DNA from: an uncultured Marmoricola sp.
GTDB lineage: Bacteria; Actinomycetota; Actinomycetes; Propionibacteriales; Nocardioidaceae
Reading direction: 5' to 3'
Length of the DNA stretch: 6,396 bases
Assembly (NCBI GenBank): GCA_937868455.1
Contig: CALMMO010000123.1
Location: 1-6,396, forward strand
The notes under the pieces were generated by a model. That model saw only the letters and a program-made list of their open reading frames with translations. It was not told the DNA's origin and did no database searches. Within the stretch, counting starts at the first letter, position 1; each line of letters begins with the position of its first letter. Positions 1 through 6,396 of the stretch are shown here, piece after piece. The position numbers and the translations under genes were made by a program.

Positions 1-1246
1 CGAAGGCAATGAAGTCTGCGGGCACTAGACGAGTGCCTTGGTGGATCAACTGATAAAAGGCGTGCTGACCGTTGGTGCCCGGCTCTCCCCAAAAGACTTC
101 ACCGGTGGCCGTGGTGACCTCGGTGCCGTCTGCACGAACTCGCTTGCCGTTGGATTCCATCGTCAGCTGCTGCAAGTACGCCGGGAAGCGATGCAGCAAT
201 TGGGCGTAGGGCAACACCGCATGGGTGTGGGCGCCCAGGAAGTTGGTGTACCAAACATTGAGCAGCCCCATCAGCGCTGGCACGTTCTTATCCATGGGCG
301 CCGTGCGGAAATGCTCATCCATAGCGTGGAAACCGGAGAGGAAGTCGGCAAAGTTCTGAGGCCCGATGGCCACAGCGAGTGAGGTGCCGATTGCCGAATC
401 TACCGAGTACCGGCCGCCGACCCAGTCCCAGAAGCCAAAGGCATTGGCCGGGTCGATGCCAAACTCAGCCACCTTGTCGAGTGCTGTCGAGACGGCCACG
501 AAGTGCTTCGCGACCGCGGCCATAGCCGCCTCCTCGCCGCCCTCGATGGCGCGCTGCTCGAGCAAGCCATTGAGCAACCAGGAGCGACACAATCGCGCGT
601 TGGTCAGCGTCTCCAGGGTGGTGAAGGTCTTGCTGGCCACGATGAACAACGTGGTCGCCGGGTCAAGGTCGGCCAGCGTGAGTGCAGCGTCGGTGGGATC
701 GATGTTGCTGATGAACCGGCACTCGATGTTGCCTCGGTAGCCCGCCAAGGCTTCATAGGCCATCACCGGACCCAGATCAGAGCCGCCGATACCGATGTTG
801 ACCACACACGAGATCGGCTGACCAGTCACGCCAGTCCAGGCACCGGAGCGCACTTCGTCTGCAAATGCATAGACGCGCTCGAGAACCGCGTGTACGTCGG
901 GAGCGACGTCGTGCCCCTCCACCGCGAGTGTGGCCCCAGGAGGAAGCCGCAGCGCCGTGTGAAGAACTGATCGGTCTTCTGTGACATTGATGCGAGCGCC
1001 CGAGAACATAGCCTCGCGTCGGTCAACAAGCCCAACCTGGTCAGCGAGGTCGAGCAGGAGGTCGCGGACCTCGTCTGTGATGAGGGCCTTGGATAGGTCG
1101 ACCAACAGGTCGCCCGCCTCGAAACTAAACCTTTGGGCGCGCTCAGGGTCGTTGGCGAACCAGTCGCGAAGATCGGGGGTCCAGTTCGCAGCCAGGGCAC
1201 CTAGTTGACCCCAGGCAGCCGTGCTTGCAGGGTCAATGGTATTCAT
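1..1246 (-). CDS. pgi: Glucose-6-phosphate isomerase, N-terminal 415 residues (3' end outside window)
   Basis: Cytosolic enzyme interconverting glucose-6-phosphate and fructose-6-phosphate, linking glycolysis with the pentose phosphate products of the upstream tkt and tal genes. The frame was read by translating the minus strand from the ATG at 1246-1244; it stays open to the left edge, giving 415 codons of a family that is usually about 550 long. Visible family marks: [16 protein letters not shown] (81-96), the sugar-phosphate loop [11 protein letters not shown] (150-160), the phosphate-binding SKTFTT (205-210), PGI signature 1 [14 protein letters not shown] (274-287) with Arg279, the catalytic-base segment TMESNGK with Glu364, and GQHAFYQ (393-399) with the ring-opening His395. 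The second PGI signature, near the C-terminus, is beyond the window. The start overlaps the tal stop as ATGA, with a modest GGTGGA nine bases upstream, so translation is probably coupled to tal. Identification is very secure; only the C-terminus is unseen. Confidence 0.97.
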   Translation of the reverse strand, partial: MNTIDPASTAAWGQLGALAANWTPDLRDWFANDPERAQRFSFEAGDLLVDLSKALITDEVRDLLLDLADQVGLVDRREAMFSGARINVTEDRSVLHTALRLPPGATLAVEGHDVAPDVHAVLERVYAFADEVRSGAWTGVTGQPISCVVNIGIGGSDLGPVMAYEALAGYRGNIECRFISNIDPTDAALTLADLDPATTLFIVASKTFTTLETLTNARLCRSWLLNGLLEQRAIEGGEEAAMAAVAKHFVAVSTALDKVAEFGIDPANAFGFWDWVGGRYSVDSAIGTSLAVAIGPQNFADFLSGFHAMDEHFRTAPMDKNVPALMGLLNVWYTNFLGAHTHAVLPYAQLLHRFPAYLQQLTMESNGKRVRADGTEVTTATGEVFWGEPGTNGQHAFYQLIHQGTRLVPADFIAF

Positions 1247-2346
1247 GAGCTGGCGTCCACCAGGCTCTTGTTCAGCGAGGCGAGCAGGTCTTCCCATGCG
1301 ACTACGAACTTGTCGACGCCTTCAGCAATCAACACCTCGATGACGTCGTCATAGTCGATGCCGGCCGCAGCTAGGGCCGCGAGCGTGGCTCGTGCCTCGT
1401 CGTAATGCGGGGTGATTTGATCTCCGGCGACAACGCCGTGGTCTTTGACCGCCTGGAGAGTCTTTTCGGGCATCGTGTTGACCGTGTTAGGAGCCACCAG
1501 ATCCACGACGTACATCGTGTCTTTGTAATCGGGGTTTTTGACGCCGGTGGAGGCCCACAGGGGGCGCTGCTTGTTGGCGCCCTTGGCAGCCAAAGCCTCC
1601 CATCGAGGACCCGAGAAGAACTCTTCGTAGGCTTCATAAGCCAACCGTGCGTTGGCGATGCCGGCGCGTCCAAAGAGCGAGGCGTCAGCACCGGACGCCT
1701 CGAGGCGTTTGTCGATCTCAGTGTCGACGCGCGAGACGAAGAACGAGGCAACCGAGTGGATCTGCGAAAGATCGAGCCCGGCCGCGTCGGCACCCTCAAG
1801 GCCAGCCACGTAAGCCTCCATCACAGCCTTGTATTGGTCGAGACCGAAGATCAACGTGACGTTGATGTCGATCCCTTCGGTTAGGCAGGTCGTGATGGCT
1901 GGGCACCCAGCTGGGGTGCCGGGAATCTTGATTAAGCAGTTTGCGCGATCGACCTCTGCCCAGAGGGCCCGTGCCGAGGCCACCGTACCTTCGGTGTCGT
2001 GGGCCAGATCGGGTGCGACCTCGATCGAAACGCGACCATCGACTCCCGCAGTCGCGTCGTAGATAGGTCGCAGCACATCGCAGGCAGCCCGCACGTCGGT
2101 GGTCGTGAGTGCAAAGACTGCTTCGTTGACATCGGCACCAGCCTGAGCCAGTTGGGCCACTTGAGCGTTGTAGCGCTCACCATTGGCCAGTGCTGCCTGG
2201 AAGATCGCCGGGTTGGTCGTCACACCCACGACCGAATCGTTGGCGACCAAGTCTGCGAGGTTGCCTGTCTCAAGGCGTTCGCGCGAGAGATCATCGAGCC
2301 AGATCGAAACGCCGGCGGCGCTGAGTTGCGAAAGGTTGTCAGTCAT
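1243..2346 (-). CDS. tal: Transaldolase (actinobacterial Tal type, 367 aa)
   Basis: Transfers a dihydroxyacetone unit from sedoheptulose-7-phosphate to glyceraldehyde-3-phosphate in the non-oxidative pentose phosphate pathway, through a Schiff base on lysine. The 367 residues fit the long actinobacterial transaldolases of about 360-375. Transaldolase signature 1 is GVTTNPAIF (41-49). The Schiff-base lysine is Lys140 in [14 protein letters not shown] (138-151); this segment has Cys148 where Leu is usual and Cys137 at the first signature position, so signature 2 is slightly off consensus but the lysine is kept. Further family blocks are [12 protein letters not shown] (161-172), [18 protein letters not shown] (198-215) and the substrate-phosphate region [15 protein letters not shown] (266-280). 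The ATG at 2346-2344 is chosen because AGGAG sits six bases upstream. The gene begins 9 bp after the tkt stop and its own stop overlaps the pgi start, making it the middle member of a compact operon. Nothing suggests truncation or transfer. Confidence 0.97.
   Translation of the reverse strand: MTDNLSQLSAAGVSIWLDDLSRERLETGNLADLVANDSVVGVTTNPAIFQAALANGERYNAQVAQLAQAGADVNEAVFALTTTDVRAACDVLRPIYDATAGVDGRVSIEVAPDLAHDTEGTVASARALWAEVDRANCLIKIPGTPAGCPAITTCLTEGIDINVTLIFGLDQYKAVMEAYVAGLEGADAAGLDLSQIHSVASFFVSRVDTEIDKRLEASGADASLFGRAGIANARLAYEAYEEFFSGPRWEALAAKGANKQRPLWASTGVKNPDYKDTMYVVDLVAPNTVNTMPEKTLQAVKDHGVVAGDQITPHYDEARATLAALAAAGIDYDDVIEVLIAEGVDKFVVAWEDLLASLNKSLVDASS
1256..1261 (-). promoter_or_regulatory. 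Weak pgi ribosome binding site inside the tal 3' end
   Basis: GGTGGA on the minus strand lies nine bases before the pgi ATG and inside the last tal codons. It is a partial match to the Shine-Dalgarno consensus. It supports the ATG at 1246, and with the ATGA stop/start overlap it suggests that pgi depends partly on ribosomes finishing tal. Confidence 0.45.
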
Positions 2347-2352
2347 GAGGTG

Positions 2353-2358
2353 CTCCTA
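2353..2358 (-). promoter_or_regulatory. tal ribosome binding site fused to the tkt stop codon
   Basis: On the minus strand the bases read TAGGAG. TAG (2358-2356) ends tkt, and AGGAG (2357-2353) is a strong Shine-Dalgarno six bases before the tal ATG. The ribosome terminating on tkt therefore sits on the tal initiation site. I infer translational coupling and near-equal synthesis of the two enzymes. Confidence 0.75.
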
Positions 2359-4437
2359 GGCGTTGGATGCGGCGGACATTGACGCGGTGGCGGCGCTCAC
2401 GACGGCGTCAGCGGTGATGCCGTATTCGGAGTAGATGCGCTGGTAGTCAGCAGAAGCGCCGTACTGCTCGATGGAGACGATGCGACCGGCGTCGCCAACG
2501 ATGTCGCGCCATCCCATGGCGATGCCTGCTTCCACTGACACGCGTGCCTTGACCGAAGGCGGGATGACCGAATCGCGGTAGTCCTGCGACTGCTCGTTGA
2601 ACCACTCGATGCATGGCATCGAGACAACGCGGGCTTTGACGCCGTCTTTGGCAAGAGTTGCACTGGCCTCGACGGCGAGCTGAACCTCCGAGCCCGTCCC
2701 GATGAGTACGACGTCAGGGGTGCCCTCGCAGTCGTGCAGAATGTAACCGCCCTTGGCCGACTCCTGAGCTGCGCCCCAACCCTCACCACGAGGAAACGTC
2801 GGGACGTTTTGGCGGGTCAAACACAATGCCGCCGGACGGTCAGTGTTAGCCAACAGCGCACCCCATGCCACTGAGGTCTCGTTCGCGTCGGCGGGCCGGA
2901 TGACGTCAAGTCCGATCATGGCGCGCAGCGAGGCCAGGTGCTCAACAGGTTGGTGGGTCGGCCCGTCTTCGCCAAGTCCGATGGAGTCGTGAGTCCACAC
3001 GTAGATCGTCGGTTGCTTCATCAGCGCCGCTAGCCGAACGGCTGGTCGCATGTAGTCGGCAAACTGCAAGAACGTCCCGCCGAACACACGGGTAAGCCCG
3101 CTCAGGGTGATGCCGTTCATGATCGAGCCCATGGCGTGCTCACGGATGCCAAAGTGGAGCACGCGGCCGTTGGCCGGATCTCCGGTCCAGTCATGAGTGG
3201 ACCGCGCAGTGGGCACGAACGACGGAGCACCTTCGATGGTGGTGTTGTTTGAGCCTGCGAGGTCGGCCGAGCCACCCCACAGTTCGGGCATCAGGCCAGC
3301 AATAGCGTTGATCACCTTGCCGCTCGCCGAGCGAGTGGCAACTCCCTTAGCGTCCTCTGGGAAGACCGGCAGCGCGTCGTTGAACCCCTCCGGCAGCGCC
3401 CGGGAACGCGTGCGATGCAGCAGCGCTGCGGCATCGGGGTGGGCTTGGGACCATGCGCTGTATTCCTCATCCCACTGCGCTCCTACCGACGCGCCCCGAG
3501 TGAGCAACTCTCGCGTGTGAGCAATGACTTCTGCAGGAACCTCGAAGGACTTCTCGGGGTCCCAGCCCATGACGACCTTGGTTGCGGCAACCTCGTCGGC
3601 ACCCAGTGCGTTGCCGTGCGCCTTCTCTTTGCCTTGCAGGTTGGGGGAGGGCCATGCGATGACGGTGTCGAGCACGATCAAACTCGGCTTGTCGCTGACC
3701 GCGTTCGCCGCAGCAATGGCGTTATAGAGCCCGTGCACGTCCTCGACGTACTCCGTGCCGCCGTTGGTCCAATCCACGTTCTGCACGTGCCAGCCGTATG
3801 CCTCATAGCGCTTGGCTACGTCTTCGGTGAGCGCAATCTCGGTGTCGCCCTCGATCGAGATGCGGTTGCGGTCATAGATCACACACAGATTGCCGAGTTG
3901 CTGCGTGCCTGCCAGTGAGGAGGCCTCGCTAGCGACTCCCTCCTCGATGTCGCCATCTGAGGCGATGGCATAAACGTTGTAGTCGAAGGGACCGTCACTG
4001 AGCATGCCGCGGTGACGCCGCGACGCCATGGCCATGCCCACGGCGTTTGCCACACCTTGGCCCAGCGGACCGGTGGTGGTTTCGACTCCGCGGGTGTGGC
4101 CGTGCTCGGGGTGTCCGGGAGTGAGCGATCCCCAGGTCCGCAACGCCTTGAGGTCATCAAGTTCTAGGCCGAAGCCGCCGAGGTAGAGCTGCACATAAAG
4201 GGTGATCGAGGAGTGGCCGCACGAGAGCACGAACCGGTCACGAGCAATCCAGTCAGGGTCGGCTGGGTCGTGTCTCATCACCTTTTGAAACAGCAAATAG
4301 GCCGCCGGAGCCAAGCTCATCGCAGTGCCGGGGTGGCCGTTGCCGACCTTTTGTACGGCGTCCATGGCCAGCACACGCGCGGTGTCGACAGCGCGGTCGT
4401 CTAGTTCGGTCCAGTCAAGTGCGGGGGCGTCGGTCAC
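2356..4437 (-). CDS. tkt: Transketolase (693 aa)
   Basis: Thiamine-diphosphate enzyme moving two-carbon units from xylulose-5-phosphate to ribose-5-phosphate or erythrose-4-phosphate in the pentose phosphate pathway. The 693 residues are full family length. The layout is the pyrophosphate-binding domain (about 10-340), the pyrimidine-binding domain (about 362-545) and the C-terminal domain (about 560-690). Transketolase signature 1 runs from Arg21 to Ser41 and includes NGHPG with His35. Substrate and cofactor loops are CGHSS (73-77) and PGHPEHGHT (107-115). The ThDP/Mg motif SDGDIEEG (160-167) carries Asp161, with Asn191 as the second metal ligand. FGIREHAM (429-436) holds the catalytic Glu433. 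Signature 2, GEDGPTHQPVEHLASLR, spans 489-505. The SDGDIEEG form and the SMPCIEWF block (606-613) are like mycobacterial Tkt. The start is GTG at 4437-4435, supported by AGAGGA six bases upstream. It heads the minus-strand operon and is divergent from ctaB. Confidence 0.98.
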   Translation of the reverse strand: MTDAPALDWTELDDRAVDTARVLAMDAVQKVGNGHPGTAMSLAPAAYLLFQKVMRHDPADPDWIARDRFVLSCGHSSITLYVQLYLGGFGLELDDLKALRTWGSLTPGHPEHGHTRGVETTTGPLGQGVANAVGMAMASRRHRGMLSDGPFDYNVYAIASDGDIEEGVASEASSLAGTQQLGNLCVIYDRNRISIEGDTEIALTEDVAKRYEAYGWHVQNVDWTNGGTEYVEDVHGLYNAIAAANAVSDKPSLIVLDTVIAWPSPNLQGKEKAHGNALGADEVAATKVVMGWDPEKSFEVPAEVIAHTRELLTRGASVGAQWDEEYSAWSQAHPDAAALLHRTRSRALPEGFNDALPVFPEDAKGVATRSASGKVINAIAGLMPELWGGSADLAGSNNTTIEGAPSFVPTARSTHDWTGDPANGRVLHFGIREHAMGSIMNGITLSGLTRVFGGTFLQFADYMRPAVRLAALMKQPTIYVWTHDSIGLGEDGPTHQPVEHLASLRAMIGLDVIRPADANETSVAWGALLANTDRPAALCLTRQNVPTFPRGEGWGAAQESAKGGYILHDCEGTPDVVLIGTGSEVQLAVEASATLAKDGVKARVVSMPCIEWFNEQSQDYRDSVIPPSVKARVSVEAGIAMGWRDIVGDAGRIVSIEQYGASADYQRIYSEYGITADAVVSAATASMSAASNA

Positions 4438-4443
4438 GCGAGG

Positions 4444-4449
4444 TCCTCT
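4444..4449 (-). promoter_or_regulatory. tkt ribosome binding site
   Basis: AGAGGA on the minus strand, six bases before a GTG codon (4437-4435), fixes that non-ATG codon as the tkt start. The next in-frame ATG is at residue 25 (MDAVQ), inside transketolase signature 1, so it is too far downstream to be the start. Confidence 0.7.
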
Positions 4450-4490
4450 CGAGGGTCAAGGGCAGCGAAACTGAGCCTACTTGAGCCAGC

Positions 4491-4496
4491 TAGAAT
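4491..4496 (+). promoter_or_regulatory. Candidate -10 element for ctaB
   Basis: TAGAAT matches the TATAAT consensus at five of six positions and is one of the more AT-rich spots in GC-rich surroundings. Transcription would start near 4503, giving a 5' leader of about 35 bases to the ATG at 4538. No good -35 hexamer lies 16-18 bp upstream, as is common in actinobacterial promoters, so this remains a candidate seen by eye. Confidence 0.35.
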
Positions 4497-4505
4497 CACG
4501 TGGTT
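4494..4505. repeat. CACGTG-centred near-palindrome, possible operator
   Basis: AATCACGTGGTT is a 12-bp inverted repeat with a perfect CACGTG core; only the pair just outside the core fails to match. It overlaps the 3' end of the candidate ctaB -10 and the expected transcription start. A repressor dimer could bind here, but chance occurrence cannot be excluded and no regulator is identified. Confidence 0.3.
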
Positions 4506-4537
4506 CCCCCATTCCGGCTCTAAGGATGTTCGCACCC

Positions 4538-5521
4538 ATGGCGACAAATCGCGGCGACGCACAGACAGCTGTCGACGCCGACGACTCCGAAGGGGACCTC
4601 GAGACTGATCTGGGCGGCTTGACGTCGCGCTCACACGTTCTTGATGTGCTCTCGGCCTACGTCGGGCTGATGAAGCCACGAGTCATCGAACTCTTGTTGC
4701 TCACCACGGTTCCGGTGATGTTCTTCGCTTATCGAGGGGTACCACCTCTGGGGTTGGTGCTCGCCACCGTGCTCGGCGGCACCCTCTCAGCTGGTTCGGC
4801 CAACGCGTTGAACTGTGTGTATGACCGCGACATTGATGAGCAAATGCGTCGGACTCGTCGTCGCGCTCTGCCACGCCACGTGGTCACACCGGGTTCGGCA
4901 CTGATCTTCGGGCTGGTGCTGGCCGTGGTCTCCACACTGGTGCTCGGCTTCTGGGTCAACTGGCTCTCAGCAGGGCTGGCACTTGCCGCTAGCGCGTTCT
5001 ACCTCTTCGTCTACACGATGGTGCTCAAGCGCCGTACGACACAAAACATTGTGTGGGGCGGACTGGCCGGCTGCTTCCCAGCTCTGATTGGTTGGACAGC
5101 GGTCACCAATTCGCTGGCGTGGCCGCCGGTGGTGCTCTTCCTAGTCGTGTTCTTCTGGACACCACCTCACACCTGGGCGTTGGCGATGAGATACCGCGAG
5201 GACTATGCCCGCGTCGACGTGCCCATGCTGCCCGTGGTGAAGAACGCTCACGATGTGGCCAAGCAGATCTTGATCTACTCCTACGTCATGGTCGCCACGT
5301 CACTGGCGTTTTGGCCAATCGCCTCAACTGGGCCGGTTTATCCGATTGTGGCCTGTGTTCTGGGCGGTGTTTTCTTGGTGGAGGCACACCTGCTGTTGCG
5401 CCGGGCACAGCACAGCGATGACCTCAGCGTGGTCAAGCCGATGCGACTGTTCCACTGGTCCAACCTCTACCTGTCTTTGCTGTTCGTCACCGTGGCCATC
5501 GTGCCGCTCTTGCCCCTCTAG
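4538..5521 (+). CDS. ctaB: Protoheme IX farnesyltransferase (heme O synthase)
   Basis: Membrane prenyltransferase of the UbiA superfamily that adds a farnesyl group to heme B to make heme O, the precursor of heme A for aa3-type cytochrome oxidase. With the start at 4538 it has 327 residues. An acidic hydrophilic tail of about 40 residues precedes nine apparent membrane segments (roughly 49-65, 70-89, 119-138, 141-162, 169-187, 195-208, 243-263, 266-285, 309-326). The prenyl-diphosphate/Mg motif is NCVYDRDID with Asn92, Asp96 and Asp100. Also present are [16 protein letters not shown] (164-179), [15 protein letters not shown] (205-219) and the second aspartate loop [13 protein letters not shown] (222-234). 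The frame is open from a TTG at 4481, but that start lacks a ribosome site and lies upstream of the likely -10. ATG 4538 has AAGGA 11 bases upstream; ATG 4526 in the same frame is the alternative. ctaB divergent from tkt is a familiar actinobacterial order. The family call is secure, the start less so. Confidence 0.96.
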   Translation: MATNRGDAQTAVDADDSEGDLETDLGGLTSRSHVLDVLSAYVGLMKPRVIELLLLTTVPVMFFAYRGVPPLGLVLATVLGGTLSAGSANALNCVYDRDIDEQMRRTRRRALPRHVVTPGSALIFGLVLAVVSTLVLGFWVNWLSAGLALAASAFYLFVYTMVLKRRTTQNIVWGGLAGCFPALIGWTAVTNSLAWPPVVLFLVVFFWTPPHTWALAMRYREDYARVDVPMLPVVKNAHDVAKQILIYSYVMVATSLAFWPIASTGPVYPIVACVLGGVFLVEAHLLLRRAQHSDDLSVVKPMRLFHWSNLYLSLLFVTVAIVPLLPL

Positions 5522-5523
5522 GA
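5519..5523 (+). promoter_or_regulatory. metG ribosome binding site fused to the ctaB stop codon
   Basis: The bases TAGGA combine the ctaB stop TAG (5519-5521) with AGGA (5520-5523), nine bases before the metG ATG. This is the same arrangement as at the tkt/tal junction. It supports the metG start and suggests that ctaB and metG are co-transcribed and translationally linked. Confidence 0.6.
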
Positions 5524-5532
5524 TTCGTTGAC

Positions 5533-6396
5533 ATGTCTGCGGCCGCTAAGGCGTTTTACGTCACCACACCCATTTATTACGTCACCGCAGCACCCTCGAT
5601 CGGCAGCGCCTACACCACCATCGCCGCTGACATGATCACCCGTTGGCACCGCCAGCGCGGTGAGCAGACCTGGTTCTTGACCGGCACCGATGAGCATGGC
5701 CAAAAGGTGATGCAGGCTGCGCACGAGAACGGCGTCACGCCACAAGAGTGGACCGACCAACTTGTCGCGACCGAGTGGAAGCCAGTGCTCGATGTCATCG
5801 ACGCGACACCCGATGACTTCATCCGCACCACCGACCAGCGTCACACCGAGCGAGTTCAAGAGTTCTGGCAGCGTCTCCACGACTCCGGGCAGGTCTATGA
5901 AGGCGACTACGAAGGTCCCTACTGCGTGGCGTGCGAGGAGTTCAAGCTCCCCTCTGAGTTGCTGGAGGGTGGGCTGTGCCCCATTCACGAGCGCGTGGTC
6001 GATCAGGTCAGTGAGACCAACTACTTCTTCCCTCTTTCGCAGTACGCCGACAAGCTGCTGGCGCTCTATGAGGAGAACCCGACCTTCGTGCAGCCAGAGT
6101 CGGCTCGCAACGAAGTGATCGCCTTCGTGAAGCAGGGCCTCGAGGATCTCTCGATCAGCCGTTCCACCTTCGACTGGGGCATCACGGTGCCGTGGGACTC
6201 AAAGCACGTGTTCTATGTGTGGATCGATGCGCTGCTCAACTACGTCACCGCGACCGGTTTCGGTGCTGACGAAGAGAAGTTCGCAGCGACGTGGCCGGCC
6301 GACGTACAACTCGTTGGCAAGGACATTTTGCGGTTCCACGCGGTGATCTGGCCGGCGATGCTCATGGCAGCCGGAGTTGCAGTGCCTCACCAAGTC
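5533..6396 (+). CDS. metG: Methionyl-tRNA synthetase, N-terminal 288 residues (3' end outside window)
   Basis: Class I aminoacyl-tRNA synthetase that activates methionine with ATP and charges tRNA-Met in the cytosol. The frame runs unbroken from ATG 5533 to the right edge (288 codons). It covers most of the Rossmann catalytic domain; the KMSKS loop and anticodon domain are not seen. Family marks: TTPIYYVTAAP (11-21), FLTGTDEHGQKV (48-59), DDFIRTTDQRH (94-104), a single-zinc knuckle with Cys131, Cys134, Cys149 and His152, NYFFPLSQYADKLL (163-176), LEDLSISRSTFDWG (203-216), YVWIDALLNY (228-237) and VGKDILRFHAVIWPAM (261-276). The zinc loop resembles the Thermus and Streptomyces forms. Oddity: the class I HIGH signature reads SIGS at 22-25, so both histidines are serine, while everything around it is typical. 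The gene follows ctaB by 11 bp. The family call is very secure; whether this is the sole housekeeping copy cannot be told from here. Confidence 0.96.
   Translation, partial: MSAAAKAFYVTTPIYYVTAAPSIGSAYTTIAADMITRWHRQRGEQTWFLTGTDEHGQKVMQAAHENGVTPQEWTDQLVATEWKPVLDVIDATPDDFIRTTDQRHTERVQEFWQRLHDSGQVYEGDYEGPYCVACEEFKLPSELLEGGLCPIHERVVDQVSETNYFFPLSQYADKLLALYEENPTFVQPESARNEVIAFVKQGLEDLSISRSTFDWGITVPWDSKHVFYVWIDALLNYVTATGFGADEEKFAATWPADVQLVGKDILRFHAVIWPAMLMAAGVAVPHQV

Larger units (their letters stand above)
4438..4537. promoter_or_regulatory. Divergent tkt / ctaB intergenic control region
   Basis: This 100-bp stretch is the only substantial non-coding DNA in the window and must carry the start signals for the leftward tkt-tal-pgi operon and probably for ctaB. 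It contains the tkt Shine-Dalgarno, a TAGAAT -10-like hexamer facing ctaB, a near-palindrome centred on CACGTG (4497-4502), and two TGAGCC copies (4472-4477 and 4482-4487) exactly 10 bp apart. For tkt, the only -10-like hexamer I see on the minus strand is TAGGCT (4479-4474), with no convincing -35 behind it. No tRNA, hairpin terminator or small ORF of note is visible. Confidence 0.6.

Noticed and set aside
503..970. Plus-strand open frame of 155 codons opposite pgi
   Set aside because: It lies entirely antisense to a continuous, motif-rich pgi frame, has no ribosome site, and its protein is an arginine/glycine-rich composition typical of GC-rich shadow frames.
1405..1884. Plus-strand open frame of 159 codons opposite tal
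   Set aside because: Antisense to the conserved core of transaldolase. No recognisable domain and no initiation signal; open because of high-GC codon bias.
3415..3918. Plus-strand open frame of 167 codons opposite tkt
   Set aside because: Antisense to the transketolase ThDP domain, with no family resemblance and no ribosome site; a shadow frame.
4440..4454. GAGG/CCTC complementary blocks around the tkt Shine-Dalgarno, possible sequestering hairpin
   Set aside because: The loops would be only one or two bases, too tight to form, so no stable RNA structure is supported.
5528..5533. Perfect TTGACA hexamer at the metG start, resembling a -35 box
   Set aside because: No -10-like hexamer occurs 16-19 bp downstream (the bases there are GCGTTT-like), and such a promoter would initiate inside metG.
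5539..5546. GCGGCCGC palindrome right after the metG start codon
   Set aside because: It is simply the codons for Ala-Ala-Ala in GC-rich DNA; nothing supports a regulatory or cloning origin.
5518..5988. Minus-strand open frame of 156 codons opposite metG
   Set aside because: Fully antisense to metG motifs and crossing the ctaB/metG junction; its coding potential is explained by the metG codon pattern.
1..6396. A previously undescribed multi-gene system
   Set aside because: All coding space is accounted for by five well-known housekeeping genes with intact motifs; the longest gap is about 100 bp. No defence, mobile, CRISPR or biosynthetic signature is present.

Overview
The window is ordinary, densely packed chromosomal DNA from a high-GC Gram-positive bacterium (Actinomycetota). 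I base this on three things: GC content is high by eye (around 60%), all five proteins match the actinobacterial versions of their families, and divergent ctaB and tkt-tal genes are a recognised actinobacterial arrangement. No species can be named from the sequence alone.

Layout: positions 1-4437 are a minus-strand operon of central carbon metabolism, transcribed right to left: tkt (transketolase, 2356-4437), tal (transaldolase, 1243-2346) and pgi (glucose-6-phosphate isomerase, 1-1246, C-terminus beyond the window edge). The genes are tightly joined. The tkt stop lies inside the tal Shine-Dalgarno, and the tal stop overlaps the pgi start as ATGA. In related genomes zwf, opcA and pgl often follow; they would lie left of the window. 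About 100 bp of divergent intergenic DNA (4438-4537) separates tkt from a plus-strand pair: ctaB (protoheme IX farnesyltransferase, 4538-5521) and, 11 bp later, metG (methionyl-tRNA synthetase, 5533 to the right edge, C-terminus missing).

Functionally, tkt, tal and pgi form the reversible link between the pentose phosphate pathway and glycolysis. CtaB makes heme O, the precursor of heme A for cytochrome oxidase. MetG charges tRNA-Met and is functionally unrelated to ctaB.

I found no mobile element, RNA gene, CRISPR array or novel multi-gene system. The main oddity is the class I signature of MetG, which reads SIGS (residues 22-25) instead of HIGH, with both conserved histidines replaced by serine. 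The short divergent promoter region also holds a CACGTG-centred near-palindrome and a 10-bp-spaced direct repeat. All five genes appear intact inside the window: no frameshifts, no internal stops, and key residues present except for that MetG motif.
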